DNA of 64,000 bases from Stenotrophobium rhamnosiphilum (GCF_003052265.1 NZ_QANS01000001.1:186001-250000), one strand, 5' to 3'. Shown: positions 35,852 through 45,156, counted from the stretch's first letter. Made by a program: numbers and translations. Notes: a model not told the origin generated them from the letters alone.

Positions 35852-36760
35852 TTAATGCTCGCCGCGTGGCACCGGCAGTTTCAACCAATCTTCCGGCAAG
35901 GGAATGAATTCCGTCTCGCCCGGCACCTTGTCAAAACTCTGAGCCAACCAGCGTTCTTGCGCATCGCGGATACGCTCTGGCGTGCTGGCGACAAAATTCC
36001 ACCACAGCAATCTTTCGCCATCGAGCGGCGGTCCGCCGAGCAACATCAGCAGGGTTGGACCTTTTGCTTTTAGCTTGGGCTGACCGCCAACGCTGAGTAC
36101 GGCGAGCTGGCCCGGGTTCAGGGGCTGGCCATCAATTTCTACAGCACCATTGATCACATAAATCGCGCGTTCGGCGTGCTCGTCACTCAATGTCAGCTCT
36201 GCGCCATCGGCCATCTGCGCTTCGGCATAAAACAGTGGCGAGGCGATGCGCACGGGGGCTTCATGGCCATAGAGCGTGCCGGCGATCAGGCGAATTTGCG
36301 CCTGCTCCTGTCGGAACACCGGAAGCGTGGCAGCCGGGCAATGCTGGAAATCGGGTGCGCAGTCTTCTTCGCTGAGCGGTAGTGCTACCCACATTTGCAA
36401 GCCATGCAGCGCAGAACCAGTGGCGCGCAAATCGGGCGGGGTGCGCTCGGAATGCGCGATGCCTGTGCCTGCGGTCATCCAGTTGACGTCGCCGGGGCGT
36501 ATATCAAGCTCGCTGCCCAAGCTGTCGCGATGGGTAATCGCGCCTTCATAGAGATAGGTGACCGTGGCCAGTCCGATATGCGGATGCGGCCGTACGTCGA
36601 TGCCATGACCGGGTGCGAACTGCGCGGGGCCCATGTGATCAAGGAAAACAAACGGGCCGACATGGCGACGTTTTGCAAAGGGCAAAAGGCGTCGGACGGT
36701 AAAGCCGCCGAGGTCCTGAGTGCGCGGTTCAATGATCAATTCAATGGGATTGGTGCTCAT
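35852..36760 (-). CDS. Pirin family protein
   Basis: 302 residues, double cupin. FVFLDHMGPAQFAPGHGIDVRPHPHIGLATVTYLYEGAITHRDSLGSELDIRPGDVNWMTAGTGIAHSE contains the HxH and later His/Glu metal ligands of the N-terminal cupin. The C-terminal cupin-like part carries EIDGQPLNPGQLAVLS and LLLMLLGGPPLDGERLLWWNFV. Bacterial pirins include quercetinase-like enzymes and protein-binding members, so the activity is open. The ATG at 36760 is used; the longer frame overlaps argG. Confidence 0.9.
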   Translation of the reverse strand: MSTNPIELIIEPRTQDLGGFTVRRLLPFAKRRHVGPFVFLDHMGPAQFAPGHGIDVRPHPHIGLATVTYLYEGAITHRDSLGSELDIRPGDVNWMTAGTGIAHSERTPPDLRATGSALHGLQMWVALPLSEEDCAPDFQHCPAATLPVFRQEQAQIRLIAGTLYGHEAPVRIASPLFYAEAQMADGAELTLSDEHAERAIYVINGAVEIDGQPLNPGQLAVLSVGGQPKLKAKGPTLLMLLGGPPLDGERLLWWNFVASTPERIRDAQERWLAQSFDKVPGETEFIPLPEDWLKLPVPRGEH

Positions 36761-36809
36761 GGCTCGTCCTAATTTTGCTGACGTAAAGCTAGCACGGTGC
36801 GAGTCGCTA

Positions 36810-36815
36810 TATAAT
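36810..36815 (+). promoter_or_regulatory. -10 element of argG
   Basis: TATAAT within CGCTATATAATCGCG, 42 bp before the argG ATG. No good -35 is found at 16-18 bp, so an activator or extended contacts may help. Confidence 0.5.
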
Positions 36816-36857
36816 CGCGCCGCTTTTTCTCCCATTTTTTGAACGTACGAACTCCCT

Positions 36858-38069
<1,212 letters not shown>

Positions 38070-38086
38070 GTATTTCCATATTAATG

Positions 38087-38115
38087 AAAAAGCCGGCTTT
38101 CGAGCCGGCTTTTTT
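38087..38115 (+). terminator. Rho-independent terminator of argG
   Basis: AAAAAGCCGGCT-TTCG-AGCCGGCTTTTTT, UUCG-type loop and a T-run. Confidence 0.95.
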
Positions 38116-38133
38116 ATTGCTTATGTGTTGACC

Positions 38134-38214
38134 GTAGGGTGGGTTAGCGCAGCGTAACCCACCACCTATTCGATATGAGGTAACGGTGGGTTACGCTGCG
38201 CTAACCCACCCTAC
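38134..38214. repeat. GTAGGG-type dispersed palindrome, GGGTTAGCG subtype
   Basis: GTAGGGTGGGTTAGCGCAGC at the left and a complementary GCGCTAACCCACCCTAC at the right, about 30-bp arms around a short centre. The ends match the other copies in this window, but the stem body is different. Confidence 0.88.
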
Positions 38215-38223
38215 ATTACTGAA

Positions 38224-38421
38224 TTATTTTTGATCTTCCGCGTCGCGCGCGTCCTGTTCTGCTTTGCGTTGACGTGTGCGCTCTAGTGCAGTCGATGCTT
38301 CAGCGGCCGTTGCATAAGGCCCGATGCGTGTGGTGCTGCCGCATCCAATACTTTCTTCGACCTGATTGTGTTCAAGGCACCAGTAGAAGTTCTTTGCGTC
38401 TCTATTCGTGTTGATGGTCAT
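38224..38421 (-). CDS. Small conserved protein with FYWCLEHNQVE motif
   Basis: 65 residues: FYWCLEHNQVEESIGCGSTTRIGPYATAAEASTALERTRQRKAEQDARDAEDQK. Two Cys and one His in the front part could bind a metal; the back is a charged helix. Short proteins with F-Y-x-C-L-x-H-x-x-V-E and R-x-G-P-Y-x-T-x-x-E-A are familiar from actinobacteria too. Function unknown. It lies 12 bp downstream of the Nramp stop on the same strand, so the two may be co-transcribed. The palindrome at 38134 lies right after it. Confidence 0.7.
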   Translation of the reverse strand: MTINTNRDAKNFYWCLEHNQVEESIGCGSTTRIGPYATAAEASTALERTRQRKAEQDARDAEDQK

Positions 38422-38433
38422 AAGAGTGTCTCT

Positions 38434-39714
38434 TCAAGTTGTGACAAACATTGCGATGACAGCGGCGGCCATCACTGCGGTGGCCAGCCAGCCGAAAGTT
38501 TTCAAACGTAGCGAGATGGCGTAGCGGCCCATGACTTCGCGACGTGAGGCGAGGATCATCATCACGATCATGATCGGGACAGCGATGATGCCATTGAGTA
38601 AGGCACTCCAGAGTAACGCTTTAATTGGTGAGATGTTGGCGAAGTCGAGTGCGCAGCCGCCCAGGGTTGCGAGAGCGATGAGGCCGTAGAACTCGCGGGC
38701 TTCGAGCAGTTCCAGATTGAGTCCTGCGCGCCATTCAAAACATTCGGCAACGGCGTATGCGGCAGAGCCTGCAAGTACAGGCACAGCGAGCAGGCCGGTG
38801 CCGATGATGCCGAGTGCGAATAGCAAGAAGGTGAATTCACCACCTAAAGGGCGCAGCGCTTCTGCCGCTTGTGCAGAAGTTTGAATATCGGTGATTCCAT
38901 GCAGATGCAGTGTCGCCGCAGTCGTCAGAATGATGAAGAAGGCGACAAGATTCGAGAAGCCCATGCCGATAAAGGTATCGAACTTGATGCGACGCAATTG
39001 CTTTCGGCTTTCAGGGGTTTCTTCTTCGGTTGCGGCGAGTGGCATGGCGCCGGGCGTGTTGTGAATCTCTTCCACTTCTTGCGCGGCCTGCCAGAAGAAT
39101 AGGTAAGGACTGATCGTGGTGCCAAAGATGGCGACGATGATCATCAACGTGTCGCGATCCCAAGTGATCTTGGGCGCGACCACGCTCGCAGCAACTTGCT
39201 CCCAAGGCACGTTGAGCATGAACACAATCGCGACGTACGACAGTAGCGAGAGCGTGAGCCACTTCAGATATTCGACATAACGCTTGTAGGCCATGAACAC
39301 CTGCAGCGTGAGACACAGCAGGCCGATGATGGAAGTGTATTCATGCGCTGAGCCGCCAAGGAGCAGGCGAGCGGCATCGCCCATTGCGGCAATGTCGGCG
39401 GCAATGTTGATGATGTTGGCGAGTAGCAACAGCGAAACGATGCCCAACAGTAGTGGCTTGGGAAAAGCTGCACGGATATTTGCTGCAAGCCCTCGACCAG
39501 TGACGCGACCAATGCGCGCGCTGATGAGCTGAATGCCCACCATCAGCGGATAGGTAATCACCATCGTCCACAGCATATTGAAACCAAACTGCGCGCCAGC
39601 CTGCGAGTAGGTGGCGATGCCGCTCGGATCATCATCTGCTGCGCCGGTGATCAGGCCGGGGCCGAGCTGACGCACGGCTTGATAGCGGTTGAAGCGGTTA
39701 GCGGGTTGGTTCAT
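38434..39714 (-). CDS. Nramp-related divalent metal transporter, atypical ion site
   Basis: 426 residues, 11-12 membrane segments of the LeuT-fold SLC11/Nramp type. The first helix reads GAADDDPSGIATYSQAGAQFGF instead of the canonical DPGN-containing motif. The sixth helix reads IFGTTISPYLFFWQAAQEVEEI instead of MPHN. Because the Asn and Met ligands for Mn2+/Fe2+ are replaced, substrates other than Mn or Fe are possible, for example Mg2+ as in Nramp-related Mg transporters. Upstream is an AT-rich segment (about 39765-39833) that is likely its promoter region. Confidence 0.85.
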   Translation of the reverse strand: MNQPANRFNRYQAVRQLGPGLITGAADDDPSGIATYSQAGAQFGFNMLWTMVITYPLMVGIQLISARIGRVTGRGLAANIRAAFPKPLLLGIVSLLLLANIINIAADIAAMGDAARLLLGGSAHEYTSIIGLLCLTLQVFMAYKRYVEYLKWLTLSLLSYVAIVFMLNVPWEQVAASVVAPKITWDRDTLMIIVAIFGTTISPYLFFWQAAQEVEEIHNTPGAMPLAATEEETPESRKQLRRIKFDTFIGMGFSNLVAFFIILTTAATLHLHGITDIQTSAQAAEALRPLGGEFTFLLFALGIIGTGLLAVPVLAGSAAYAVAECFEWRAGLNLELLEAREFYGLIALATLGGCALDFANISPIKALLWSALLNGIIAVPIMIVMMILASRREVMGRYAISLRLKTFGWLATAVMAAAVIAMFVTT

Positions 39715-39764
39715 CTGATGCTACCGGCGGCGGTGGAGCGTGGCGCTAAAGACCGCGGTAGCGT

Positions 39765-39833
39765 GAATTAATTCAAAGCTAATATTTGTCTAGGTAAATG
39801 TAAAAAAATAATAAATAAAAGAGTGTGTTTTTG
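39765..39833. other. AT-rich intergenic segment upstream of the Nramp gene
   Basis: A run dominated by A and T with AAAAAAATAATAAATAAAAG, between the EVE-gene stop and the Nramp start. Likely promoter/UP DNA for the leftward Nramp gene. No MntR- or Fur-like palindrome was recognised. Confidence 0.35.
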
Positions 39834-39835
39834 AC

Positions 39836-40312
39836 TCAAGGCGCCTTCGCATTCTCGAGCTTCAGGATGTAATCCCAATGCTCTTTTTTTACTGGCGTTA
39901 CAGAAAGGCGCGAACCTTTTTCCAGAATGCGCAGGCCTACGAGTTTAGCTTCGTGCGTGCGAATTTCAGGCAGCAGCACGGGACGTTTAAGTTTGCGTTG
40001 GAACTTCACATCCACCAGCAACCAACGTGGCTCTTCTGGTTTGCTGCCAGCGTCGTAGTGATCTTGCTTCGGATCAAACTGCGTAGGGTCTGGGTATCCA
40101 TTGCTGGCGATTTCCATCACGCCGTAAATGCCAGGCTCTGGGCAGCTGGAATGATAGAAGAAAGCGAGATCGCCTTCTTTCATATTGTCGCGAAACATAT
40201 TGCGCACTTGATAGTTGCGCACGCCGTCCCAAGGGGCAGTTTGCTTGGGGCGCTTGGCCAGATCATCAATTGAAAAACAATCGGGTTCGGACTTCATTAG
40301 CCAGTAGGCCAT
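39836..40312 (-). CDS. EVE domain protein
   Basis: 158 residues, single EVE (PUA-like) domain, a fold that binds modified bases in nucleic acids. AYWLMKSEPDCFSIDDLAK, WDGVRNYQVRNMFRDNMKEGDLAFFYHSSCPEPGIYGVMEI and YPDPTQFDPKQDHYD are classical thymocyte-nuclear-protein-like signatures. Such genes commonly travel with fau/zapA in gammaproteobacteria, as here. The ATG at 40312 is chosen over a start 18 bp upstream because the family begins at M-A-Y-W. Confidence 0.92.
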   Translation of the reverse strand: MAYWLMKSEPDCFSIDDLAKRPKQTAPWDGVRNYQVRNMFRDNMKEGDLAFFYHSSCPEPGIYGVMEIASNGYPDPTQFDPKQDHYDAGSKPEEPRWLLVDVKFQRKLKRPVLLPEIRTHEAKLVGLRILEKGSRLSVTPVKKEHWDYILKLENAKAP

Positions 40313-40346
40313 GTGCTGCTCTCTAATCAAAAATTAAAATTTAGGT

Positions 40347-40955
40347 TCAAAATTTGTATATGCCAGCTTCTGTCGCGACGGCGTTGAGGCGAATGTCCCA
40401 AGGCTCGGATGGAATTGCGGCAACGTGTTGGAGTTCGTAACCATAGCCGACCAGTAATGGTTTGCGGAATGGCCTGGGTGCTGCGAGTGCGCGATCGTAA
40501 TAACCGCCGCCGTTACCTAGGCGCTGGCCCGTGCTATCAAAACCGAGTAATGGCACGACGATGACATCGAATTGTTTTACGCGACGTGAAAGTAGTCGGC
40601 CTGCGGGCTCTTTGATGTTGAGCATGTTCAAGCGCAGTGGCGTGTCTGCTTTGAGTTGTACAAAACGCATGCGGCGTTCAGATGCGATGCGCGGCACATA
40701 AACCTGTTTGCCTTCGCGCAGCAGGGCGTCAATCAAAGGCTCGGTGCCAAGCTCAGAACCGTAGTTGAGATAAACCGCGACATGCTTTGCGTGGCGCAGT
40801 GGTGCGCTGCCTACAAGATGGCAGGCGGCCAACAGTGCGGCCTTGCGTGCGTCTTCGGAAGAAATTTCGCTGCGCTTGCGACGCAGTTCGCGACGTAGCG
40901 CGCTCTTGCGCTGCGTGGCGTTATAAGAAGGGGTGTCTCCCGCCTGCGTCGTCAT
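40347..40955 (-). CDS. fau: 5-formyltetrahydrofolate cyclo-ligase
   Basis: 202 residues. It converts 5-formyl-THF to 5,10-methenyl-THF with ATP. RRELRRKRSEIS at the N-terminus, the VYVPRI region near 95 and LLGFDSTGQRLGNGGGYYDRAL near 135 are conserved. The only plausible start, the ATG at 40955, lies inside the 3' part of the 6S RNA, and codons 1-8 overlap its terminal stem. In E. coli the gene (ygfA) is co-transcribed with 6S RNA but starts after it. Ribosome loading may therefore compete with 6S folding. Confidence 0.93.
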   Translation of the reverse strand: MTTQAGDTPSYNATQRKSALRRELRRKRSEISSEDARKAALLAACHLVGSAPLRHAKHVAVYLNYGSELGTEPLIDALLREGKQVYVPRIASERRMRFVQLKADTPLRLNMLNIKEPAGRLLSRRVKQFDVIVVPLLGFDSTGQRLGNGGGYYDRALAAPRPFRKPLLVGYGYELQHVAAIPSEPWDIRLNAVATEAGIYKF

Positions 40956-41116
40956 AAACTCACGACCTTGAGACAGAGTCTCAAGTGGGTGCTTCGCAAT
41001 GCTATTGGGCTTCTCACTTCAAGGTGAGCCTGCACGCCGAACACTGGTACGGCTCCCGGGGTTAACAATTAGGCTCAAGGGTTTTGGAGCTTGTGCCGAA
41101 ACCGAGGGAGACACCG
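40932..41116 (-). ncRNA. ssrS: 6S RNA
   Basis: 185 nt, the typical length, between zapA and fau, its standard location. A perfect 10-bp closing stem pairs GGTGTCTCCC (5' end, 41116-41107) with GGGAGACACC (40941-40932). Inside are the CCCTTGAGCC stretch, a large central region expected to form the open bubble that mimics an open promoter, and the 3'-arm hairpin CTTGAGAC-TCT-GTCTCAAG. 6S RNA binds sigma70-RNA polymerase and damps transcription in stationary phase. Confidence 0.88.
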
Positions 41117-41122
41117 GATAGA

Positions 41123-41128
41123 AGCATA
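41123..41128 (-). promoter_or_regulatory. -10 element of the 6S RNA promoter
   Basis: TATGCT on the minus strand, 6 nt before the G at 41116 that begins the closing stem. A TTTTGC/TTGCAA -35-like stretch lies 13-15 bp upstream, shorter spacing than ideal. Confidence 0.5.
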
Positions 41129-41172
41129 CCATTTCAGACTGTTGCAAAAGATGACAGCCGCTCAACGGTGAT

Positions 41173-41493
41173 CTACTCAAGCGCCAACGTGGAGTCGATG
41201 TCCAAGCGCAGTTGTTTCACACGCGCCACCGCAGCAGCGTCTGGCTGAGACACGCCATCAATGCCACGCATTTCAAGTAGTTCGCGTGCAATGTTAAGTG
41301 CAGCCATCACAGCGATACGCTCAGCGCCTAATGCGCGGCCGCGCTTGCGGATGCTGGTCATGCGCTCGTTGAGATAGTCCGCAGACTTCACCAGCGCTTC
41401 GTGTTCTTCTTGTGGGCAGGCAACACTGTATTCCTTGCCCATGATGCGTACGGTAACGCTCAGCGAGTCTTTGCCAAGTTTCGCAGCGGTCAT
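41173..41493 (-). CDS. zapA: Cell division protein ZapA
   Basis: 106 residues. VTVRIMGKEYSVACPQEEHEALVKSADYLNERMTSIRKRGRALGAERIAVMAALNIARELLEM is the ZapA fold: a small beta head followed by a long coiled-coil helix. It bundles FtsZ filaments at the division ring. It overlaps the upstream small coiled-coil gene in ATGA and is followed by 6S RNA on the same strand. Confidence 0.94.
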   Translation of the reverse strand: MTAAKLGKDSLSVTVRIMGKEYSVACPQEEHEALVKSADYLNERMTSIRKRGRALGAERIAVMAALNIARELLEMRGIDGVSQPDAAAVARVKQLRLDIDSTLALE

Positions 41494-41684
41494 GATTCCT
41501 GCTCCGTTTCTAGCGCGCGGATGCGATCAACAATGCCTTCAATGCGGCGGCGCAATTCAGCATTGAGCGCCAACAAACGATCGCGCTCTTGCAGCGTGCG
41601 CTTATGCTCAAGGCGCGCCTGACTGTAGGCGGCCATCATGCGCTGCACACGGTCTTCGAGCTGTTCGAGTTCTGATTCGAGCAT
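41490..41684 (-). CDS. Small coiled-coil protein (TIGR02449/ZapB-like)
   Basis: 64 residues: MLESELEQLEDRVQRMMAAYSQARLEHKRTLQERDRLLALNAELRRRIEGIVDRIRALETEQES, a continuous coiled coil. Small proteins of this type sit directly before zapA in many gammaproteobacteria. A ZapB-like role in linking ZapA to the nucleoid is an inference. The ATG at 41684 is used; the longer frame runs into the degP end and is not conserved. Confidence 0.85.
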   Translation of the reverse strand: MLESELEQLEDRVQRMMAAYSQARLEHKRTLQERDRLLALNAELRRRIEGIVDRIRALETEQES

Positions 41685-41695
41685 GGCGGAAATAG

Positions 41696-41731
41696 AAAAG
41701 GCGACGGGCCTTAGTATAGCCCGACGCCTTT
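41696..41731 (-). terminator. Terminator after the Do-family protease gene
   Basis: AAAAGGCGACGGGC and GCCCGACGCCTTT pair around a 9-nt loop, with one A-A mismatch. On the minus strand a short T-run follows. It lies between the protease stop (41749) and the coiled-coil gene start (41684). Confidence 0.75.
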
Positions 41732-41748
41732 GTGGGTCTAGTACTGTT

Positions 41749-43212
41749 TTACTGCAACAGGATAAACAGTGCGCCGTTACCGCGACGGACATGCAGCAGG
41801 AGCTGAGTGGCTTTAGGGCCGGCCAGTTTCTGGAAGGTTTCCATGCTGTCGACCGGCTGACGATTCACCGCATCGACGATGTCGCCCGGGCGCAGGCCCG
41901 TACGTGCCGCAGGGCTACGTGGTTCCAGCGCTTTGAGCAGTACGCCGCGCACATCTTCAGTGGACTGCTTGACGGACTCATCAATCGGCGCAAAGGACGC
42001 GCCTGCCAGCAAGGGGCTTAGCTCAGAAGCAGCAGCGGTTTGCTCGGTGCTCTTGCCGATAACAACCGTGACCGTCTGTGGTTTGTTGTCGCGCAGAATC
42101 TTCATCTCAACCTTGTCACCTACGCGCATCAAACCGACGAGGTTACGAAGCTGGGCAAAGTTCTCAATTTCGTGACCATTTGCGGCAAGGATGATGTCGC
42201 CAGTCTTCAGGCCAGCGTTAGCAGCTGGGGACTTGGGAACGATCTTGGTAATGACCGCGCCGTTGCTGCGATCCAGCCCCATAGCCTTTGACAGTTGCGG
42301 GTCAAGATCCTGGCCCATCACGCCGATGCGGCCGCGCTGTACGGAGCCATGCGAGATCAACTGATCCATCACGCTCTTGGCGAGATTTACTGGAATCGCA
42401 AAGCCCAGGCCGATGTTGCCGCCGGACGGCGAGTAGATGTTGCTCGGGATGCCGACCAGTTGGCCTTGCAGATTGATCAGCGCACCGCCGGAGTTGCCCG
42501 GGTTGATAGACGCGTCAGTCTGGATGAAGTCTTCGTAGCCACCTTCGCTGATACCGGTCTGGCGGCTCAGGCCGCTGATGATGCCGGAGGTGACGGTCTG
42601 GCGCAGGCCAAAAGGCGAGCCGATGGCGACAACAAAATCGCCGACTTCTGCCTTGGAAGAATCAGACAACGGTACGGCTTTAATGTTGTCAGCTTTGATC
42701 TGCAGTACCGCAACGTCGGTTTCCGGATCTTTGCCGATCAGCTTGGCATCGAACTCGCGGTTATCGCTGAGGCGCACTTTGATGGTGTCTGCCTGCTCGA
42801 CCACGTGGTTGTTGGTGATGATGTAACCCTTGACGGCATCGACGATCACGCCGGAGCCGATCGATTGCGCTTCGCGCTCTTCAGGTTGCTGTTGGCCACG
42901 TGGATCTTCTTGCTGATCGGGTGCGCCAAAGAAGCGGCGGAAGAAAGGGTCTTGCAAGAGTGGATTCTGTACGCGTTGCTCTGCTTTGGCCGTAACCGAA
43001 ATATTGACCACGGCTGGCATCACTTGCTTGAGCATCGGTGCCAGCGAAGGCACAACGCCTTGAGAAATCGGCAATGCGGCAGCTGCGAGTGCAGAAGCGG
43101 CGGTGCCTGCGGTCACGGCGACCGGCGCGCTGGACATCATGAACGCCGCGGCAACAATCGAGGCCGAAACGGCAAGAGGGGCAACAATCTTTACGAGCAA
43201 TTGACGAGACAT
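41749..43212 (-). CDS. Do-family periplasmic serine protease (DegP/MucD)
   Basis: 487 residues: signal sequence (about 1-45), trypsin-like domain with NNHVVEQ (His) near 135, DVAVLQIK (Asp) near 165 and DASINPGNSGGALIN (Ser) near 240, then two PDZ domains (about 290-375 and 395-480). It degrades or refolds misfolded envelope proteins. The long Q-linker-like insert PDQQEDPRGQQQPEEREAQ before the catalytic His is the LA-loop region. AAGGA lies 7 nt before the ATG. The name degP versus mucD cannot be decided from context. Confidence 0.93.
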   Translation of the reverse strand: MSRQLLVKIVAPLAVSASIVAAAFMMSSAPVAVTAGTAASALAAAALPISQGVVPSLAPMLKQVMPAVVNISVTAKAEQRVQNPLLQDPFFRRFFGAPDQQEDPRGQQQPEEREAQSIGSGVIVDAVKGYIITNNHVVEQADTIKVRLSDNREFDAKLIGKDPETDVAVLQIKADNIKAVPLSDSSKAEVGDFVVAIGSPFGLRQTVTSGIISGLSRQTGISEGGYEDFIQTDASINPGNSGGALINLQGQLVGIPSNIYSPSGGNIGLGFAIPVNLAKSVMDQLISHGSVQRGRIGVMGQDLDPQLSKAMGLDRSNGAVITKIVPKSPAANAGLKTGDIILAANGHEIENFAQLRNLVGLMRVGDKVEMKILRDNKPQTVTVVIGKSTEQTAAASELSPLLAGASFAPIDESVKQSTEDVRGVLLKALEPRSPAARTGLRPGDIVDAVNRQPVDSMETFQKLAGPKATQLLLHVRRGNGALFILLQ

Positions 43213-43288
43213 GGAGATCCTTATCTTTATGTTCTGATAACGGGCAGCGACGCTAAGACCGCAGTTGTTGAACCGAGTTTCAGATTTT

Positions 43289-43921
43289 TTATTTCACGCG
43301 CATGCGTGCGTTCAAGTTGTAGCGACCGCGGATGCTGGCGCTGGCTAGCACATGGCCATCGAGTGCTTTGCGAAGCTCGGCTAGCGTGTAAGCGCCTTTG
43401 ACCTTTGCCTGATCAAGATCGGTCGCGTGAATCGTGAACGTGTAGTGATGCACGCGTGCATCATTCCAGGGCGGGCAAGGGCCGTCATAGCCCAAATAAG
43501 TGCCTGCCATACCAGCGTCGCCAGCAAACCAGCCGGTGTAATCGTTGACGCCTTGGCGTGCACCTGCTGGGCCGCTTGGCGCGGATTTGCCTTTGACCGT
43601 CACGCCATTGGAGCCACTGCCTTCAGCAATTTCAGTGACGTCGGCCGGAATATCCACCATCAGCCAATGCACGAATTCAGCGCGTGGCAAATCAGCAGGG
43701 ACTTCGCGACCTTCCTGATTGACGTCGTCCGGTTTGGTCGGCGCGTCGGCATCAATCACCGTCAGCACAAATGAACGTGTGCCTGCAGGTGCGCCAGACC
43801 AAGCCAGATGCGGGTTCAGATTCTGCGAGAGTCGAACATGTCCACGCGGAGCCTGAACGCAAAAGCCACAGCGACCGGGAATCAGGCTGCCGTCTTTAAA
43901 AGTTTTGCTGGAAAGTTTCAT
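43289..43921 (-). CDS. YbhB/YbcL family PEBP-like protein
   Basis: 210 residues of the phosphatidylethanolamine-binding/Raf-kinase-inhibitor-like family. NLNPHLAWSGAPAGTRSFVLTVIDADAPTK carries the DPDAP-like motif; HWLMVDIPADVTEIAEG, GYDGPCPPWNDARVHHYTFTIHATD follow. The insert ...DDVNQEGREVPADLPRAEF is common in the larger members. Cytoplasmic; the ligand is unknown. It lies 15 bp after the sohB stop. Confidence 0.9.
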   Translation of the reverse strand: MKLSSKTFKDGSLIPGRCGFCVQAPRGHVRLSQNLNPHLAWSGAPAGTRSFVLTVIDADAPTKPDDVNQEGREVPADLPRAEFVHWLMVDIPADVTEIAEGSGSNGVTVKGKSAPSGPAGARQGVNDYTGWFAGDAGMAGTYLGYDGPCPPWNDARVHHYTFTIHATDLDQAKVKGAYTLAELRKALDGHVLASASIRGRYNLNARMRVK

Positions 43922-43936
43922 CTGCAGTTTCTCTCT

Positions 43937-44971
43937 TTAGACCTGACGCGACCAAGCTTTCTCAACGCCACCGCGCAGACCCATCCCAAGTTTGACCAGA
44001 CCACCTGAGAGGCGATCGCCCAAGGTTTGGCGACGGCGGTAATTAATCTCGTAAATGTCGGCGTCTTTCGAACGATCAAGCAAATAGTCGTCGCTGGTCT
44101 TGATCTCGTCGATCAAACGCAGGCTCAGCGCGCGGGTGCCGAACCAATGTTCGCCAGTCGCCACTTTGTCGATCTCAAGAACCGGACGGTTCTCGGTCAC
44201 AAAGGCTTTAAACAGCTGATGCGTTTCTTCCAACTCTTCACGGAATTTTTCGCGGCCTTCGTCGGTGTTTTCGCCAAACATCGTCAGCGTGCGCTTGTAC
44301 TGGCCAGCGGTGTGCAGTTCAAAGTCGATCTCGTTCTTTTTCAACACGCGATGGAAGTTGGGAATCTGCGCGACCACGCCAATCGAACCAATTATGGCGA
44401 AAGGAGCGGCAATAATTTTGTCAGCGACGCAGGCCATCAAATAGCCACCGCTGGCGGCGACCTTGTCGATAACGACGGTCAGTTTGATTTTGCGGTCACG
44501 GATACGCGTGAGCTGGGATGCGGCCAGGCCGTAGGAGTGCACCAATCCGCCTTCGCTTTCCAGGCGCAGGACAATTTCATCTTCCTTGCGGGCCACTTGC
44601 AGCACGGCGCTGATTTCTTCGCGCAGCGATTCCACCGGGGTGGCGTTGAGGTCGCCATCAAACCCTAAGCTGAACAGGCGAGGGCGAGGCGGCTGAAGGC
44701 CTTTCTTCGCTGCTTTCTCTTTTGCTTTGTCTTCTGCTTTACGGGTCTTTTGAAGCTGTTTGAGCTCGTTTTCGTCCAATAACTGGTGATTCAGCGTGTC
44801 CGCCATCAATTCGAAACGATCATTGATGTTCTTGATCTGAAGGTGGTCATGCGACTGTTCGCGGGCCTCGCGGATCAGTGAAAACAGGCCTGCCAGCACC
44901 ATAAAAACCGCCGCAGCGAGGGTGATGGTCTTGGCCAAAAAAAGACCGTACTGCAACAGAAAATCGGTCAC
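43937..44971 (-). CDS. sohB: Inner-membrane signal-peptide-peptidase-like protease SohB
   Basis: 344 residues. An N-terminal membrane helix (residues 12-32), a charged linker rich in Lys/Glu (about 60-90), then the S49 protease domain: VIDKVAASGGYLMACVADKI with nucleophile Ser near 178 and HTAGQYKRTLTMFGENTDEGREKF with general base Lys near 230. It has the usual Ser-Lys dyad of SppA/SohB peptidases. GTG start at 44971. Confidence 0.93.
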   Translation of the reverse strand: MTDFLLQYGLFLAKTITLAAAVFMVLAGLFSLIREAREQSHDHLQIKNINDRFELMADTLNHQLLDENELKQLQKTRKAEDKAKEKAAKKGLQPPRPRLFSLGFDGDLNATPVESLREEISAVLQVARKEDEIVLRLESEGGLVHSYGLAASQLTRIRDRKIKLTVVIDKVAASGGYLMACVADKIIAAPFAIIGSIGVVAQIPNFHRVLKKNEIDFELHTAGQYKRTLTMFGENTDEGREKFREELEETHQLFKAFVTENRPVLEIDKVATGEHWFGTRALSLRLIDEIKTSDDYLLDRSKDADIYEINYRRRQTLGDRLSGGLVKLGMGLRGGVEKAWSRQV

Positions 44972-45014
44972 AAAATGTACTCCGGGATGCTTTAAAGTCG
45001 ATTAGGAGAGTTTA

Positions 45015-45044
45015 ATGGATGCGCCGTCTTGGCTTTTCAAGTGA
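45015..45044 (+). other. Possible 9-codon leader ORF with a strong ribosome site
   Basis: AGGAG at 45004-45008 lies 6 nt before ATG; the frame reads MDAPSWLFK then TGA. It lies in the 211-bp sohB/ompA divergent gap, about 75 bp upstream of the likely ompA -10, so it would need its own transcript. Could be chance. Confidence 0.2.
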
Positions 45045-45118
45045 GTGCGCTGGATTACATATGCTAATAAAAATAACGTAAAATTCGGTGCGGGTTAACG
45101 ATTTGCATGTTATTTGCG

Positions 45119-45156
45119 TATACTAACAAGGCTTATTTCCGAGCCGCTTTAGCGGC
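45119..45156 (+). promoter_or_regulatory. ompA-family promoter -10 and leader hairpin
   Basis: TATACT at 45119-45124 is the best -10, without a clear -35 at standard spacing. The transcript would carry a GCCGC-TTTA-GCGGC hairpin at 45143-45156 just before the ribosome site TTGGAG, possibly stabilising the abundant mRNA. Confidence 0.45.

Noticed and set aside
42295-43401. 368-codon open frame opposite the Do-family protease gene
   Set aside because: Antisense shadow of a high-GC-third-position gene; no family similarity, no ribosome site, and the protease on the other strand is complete.
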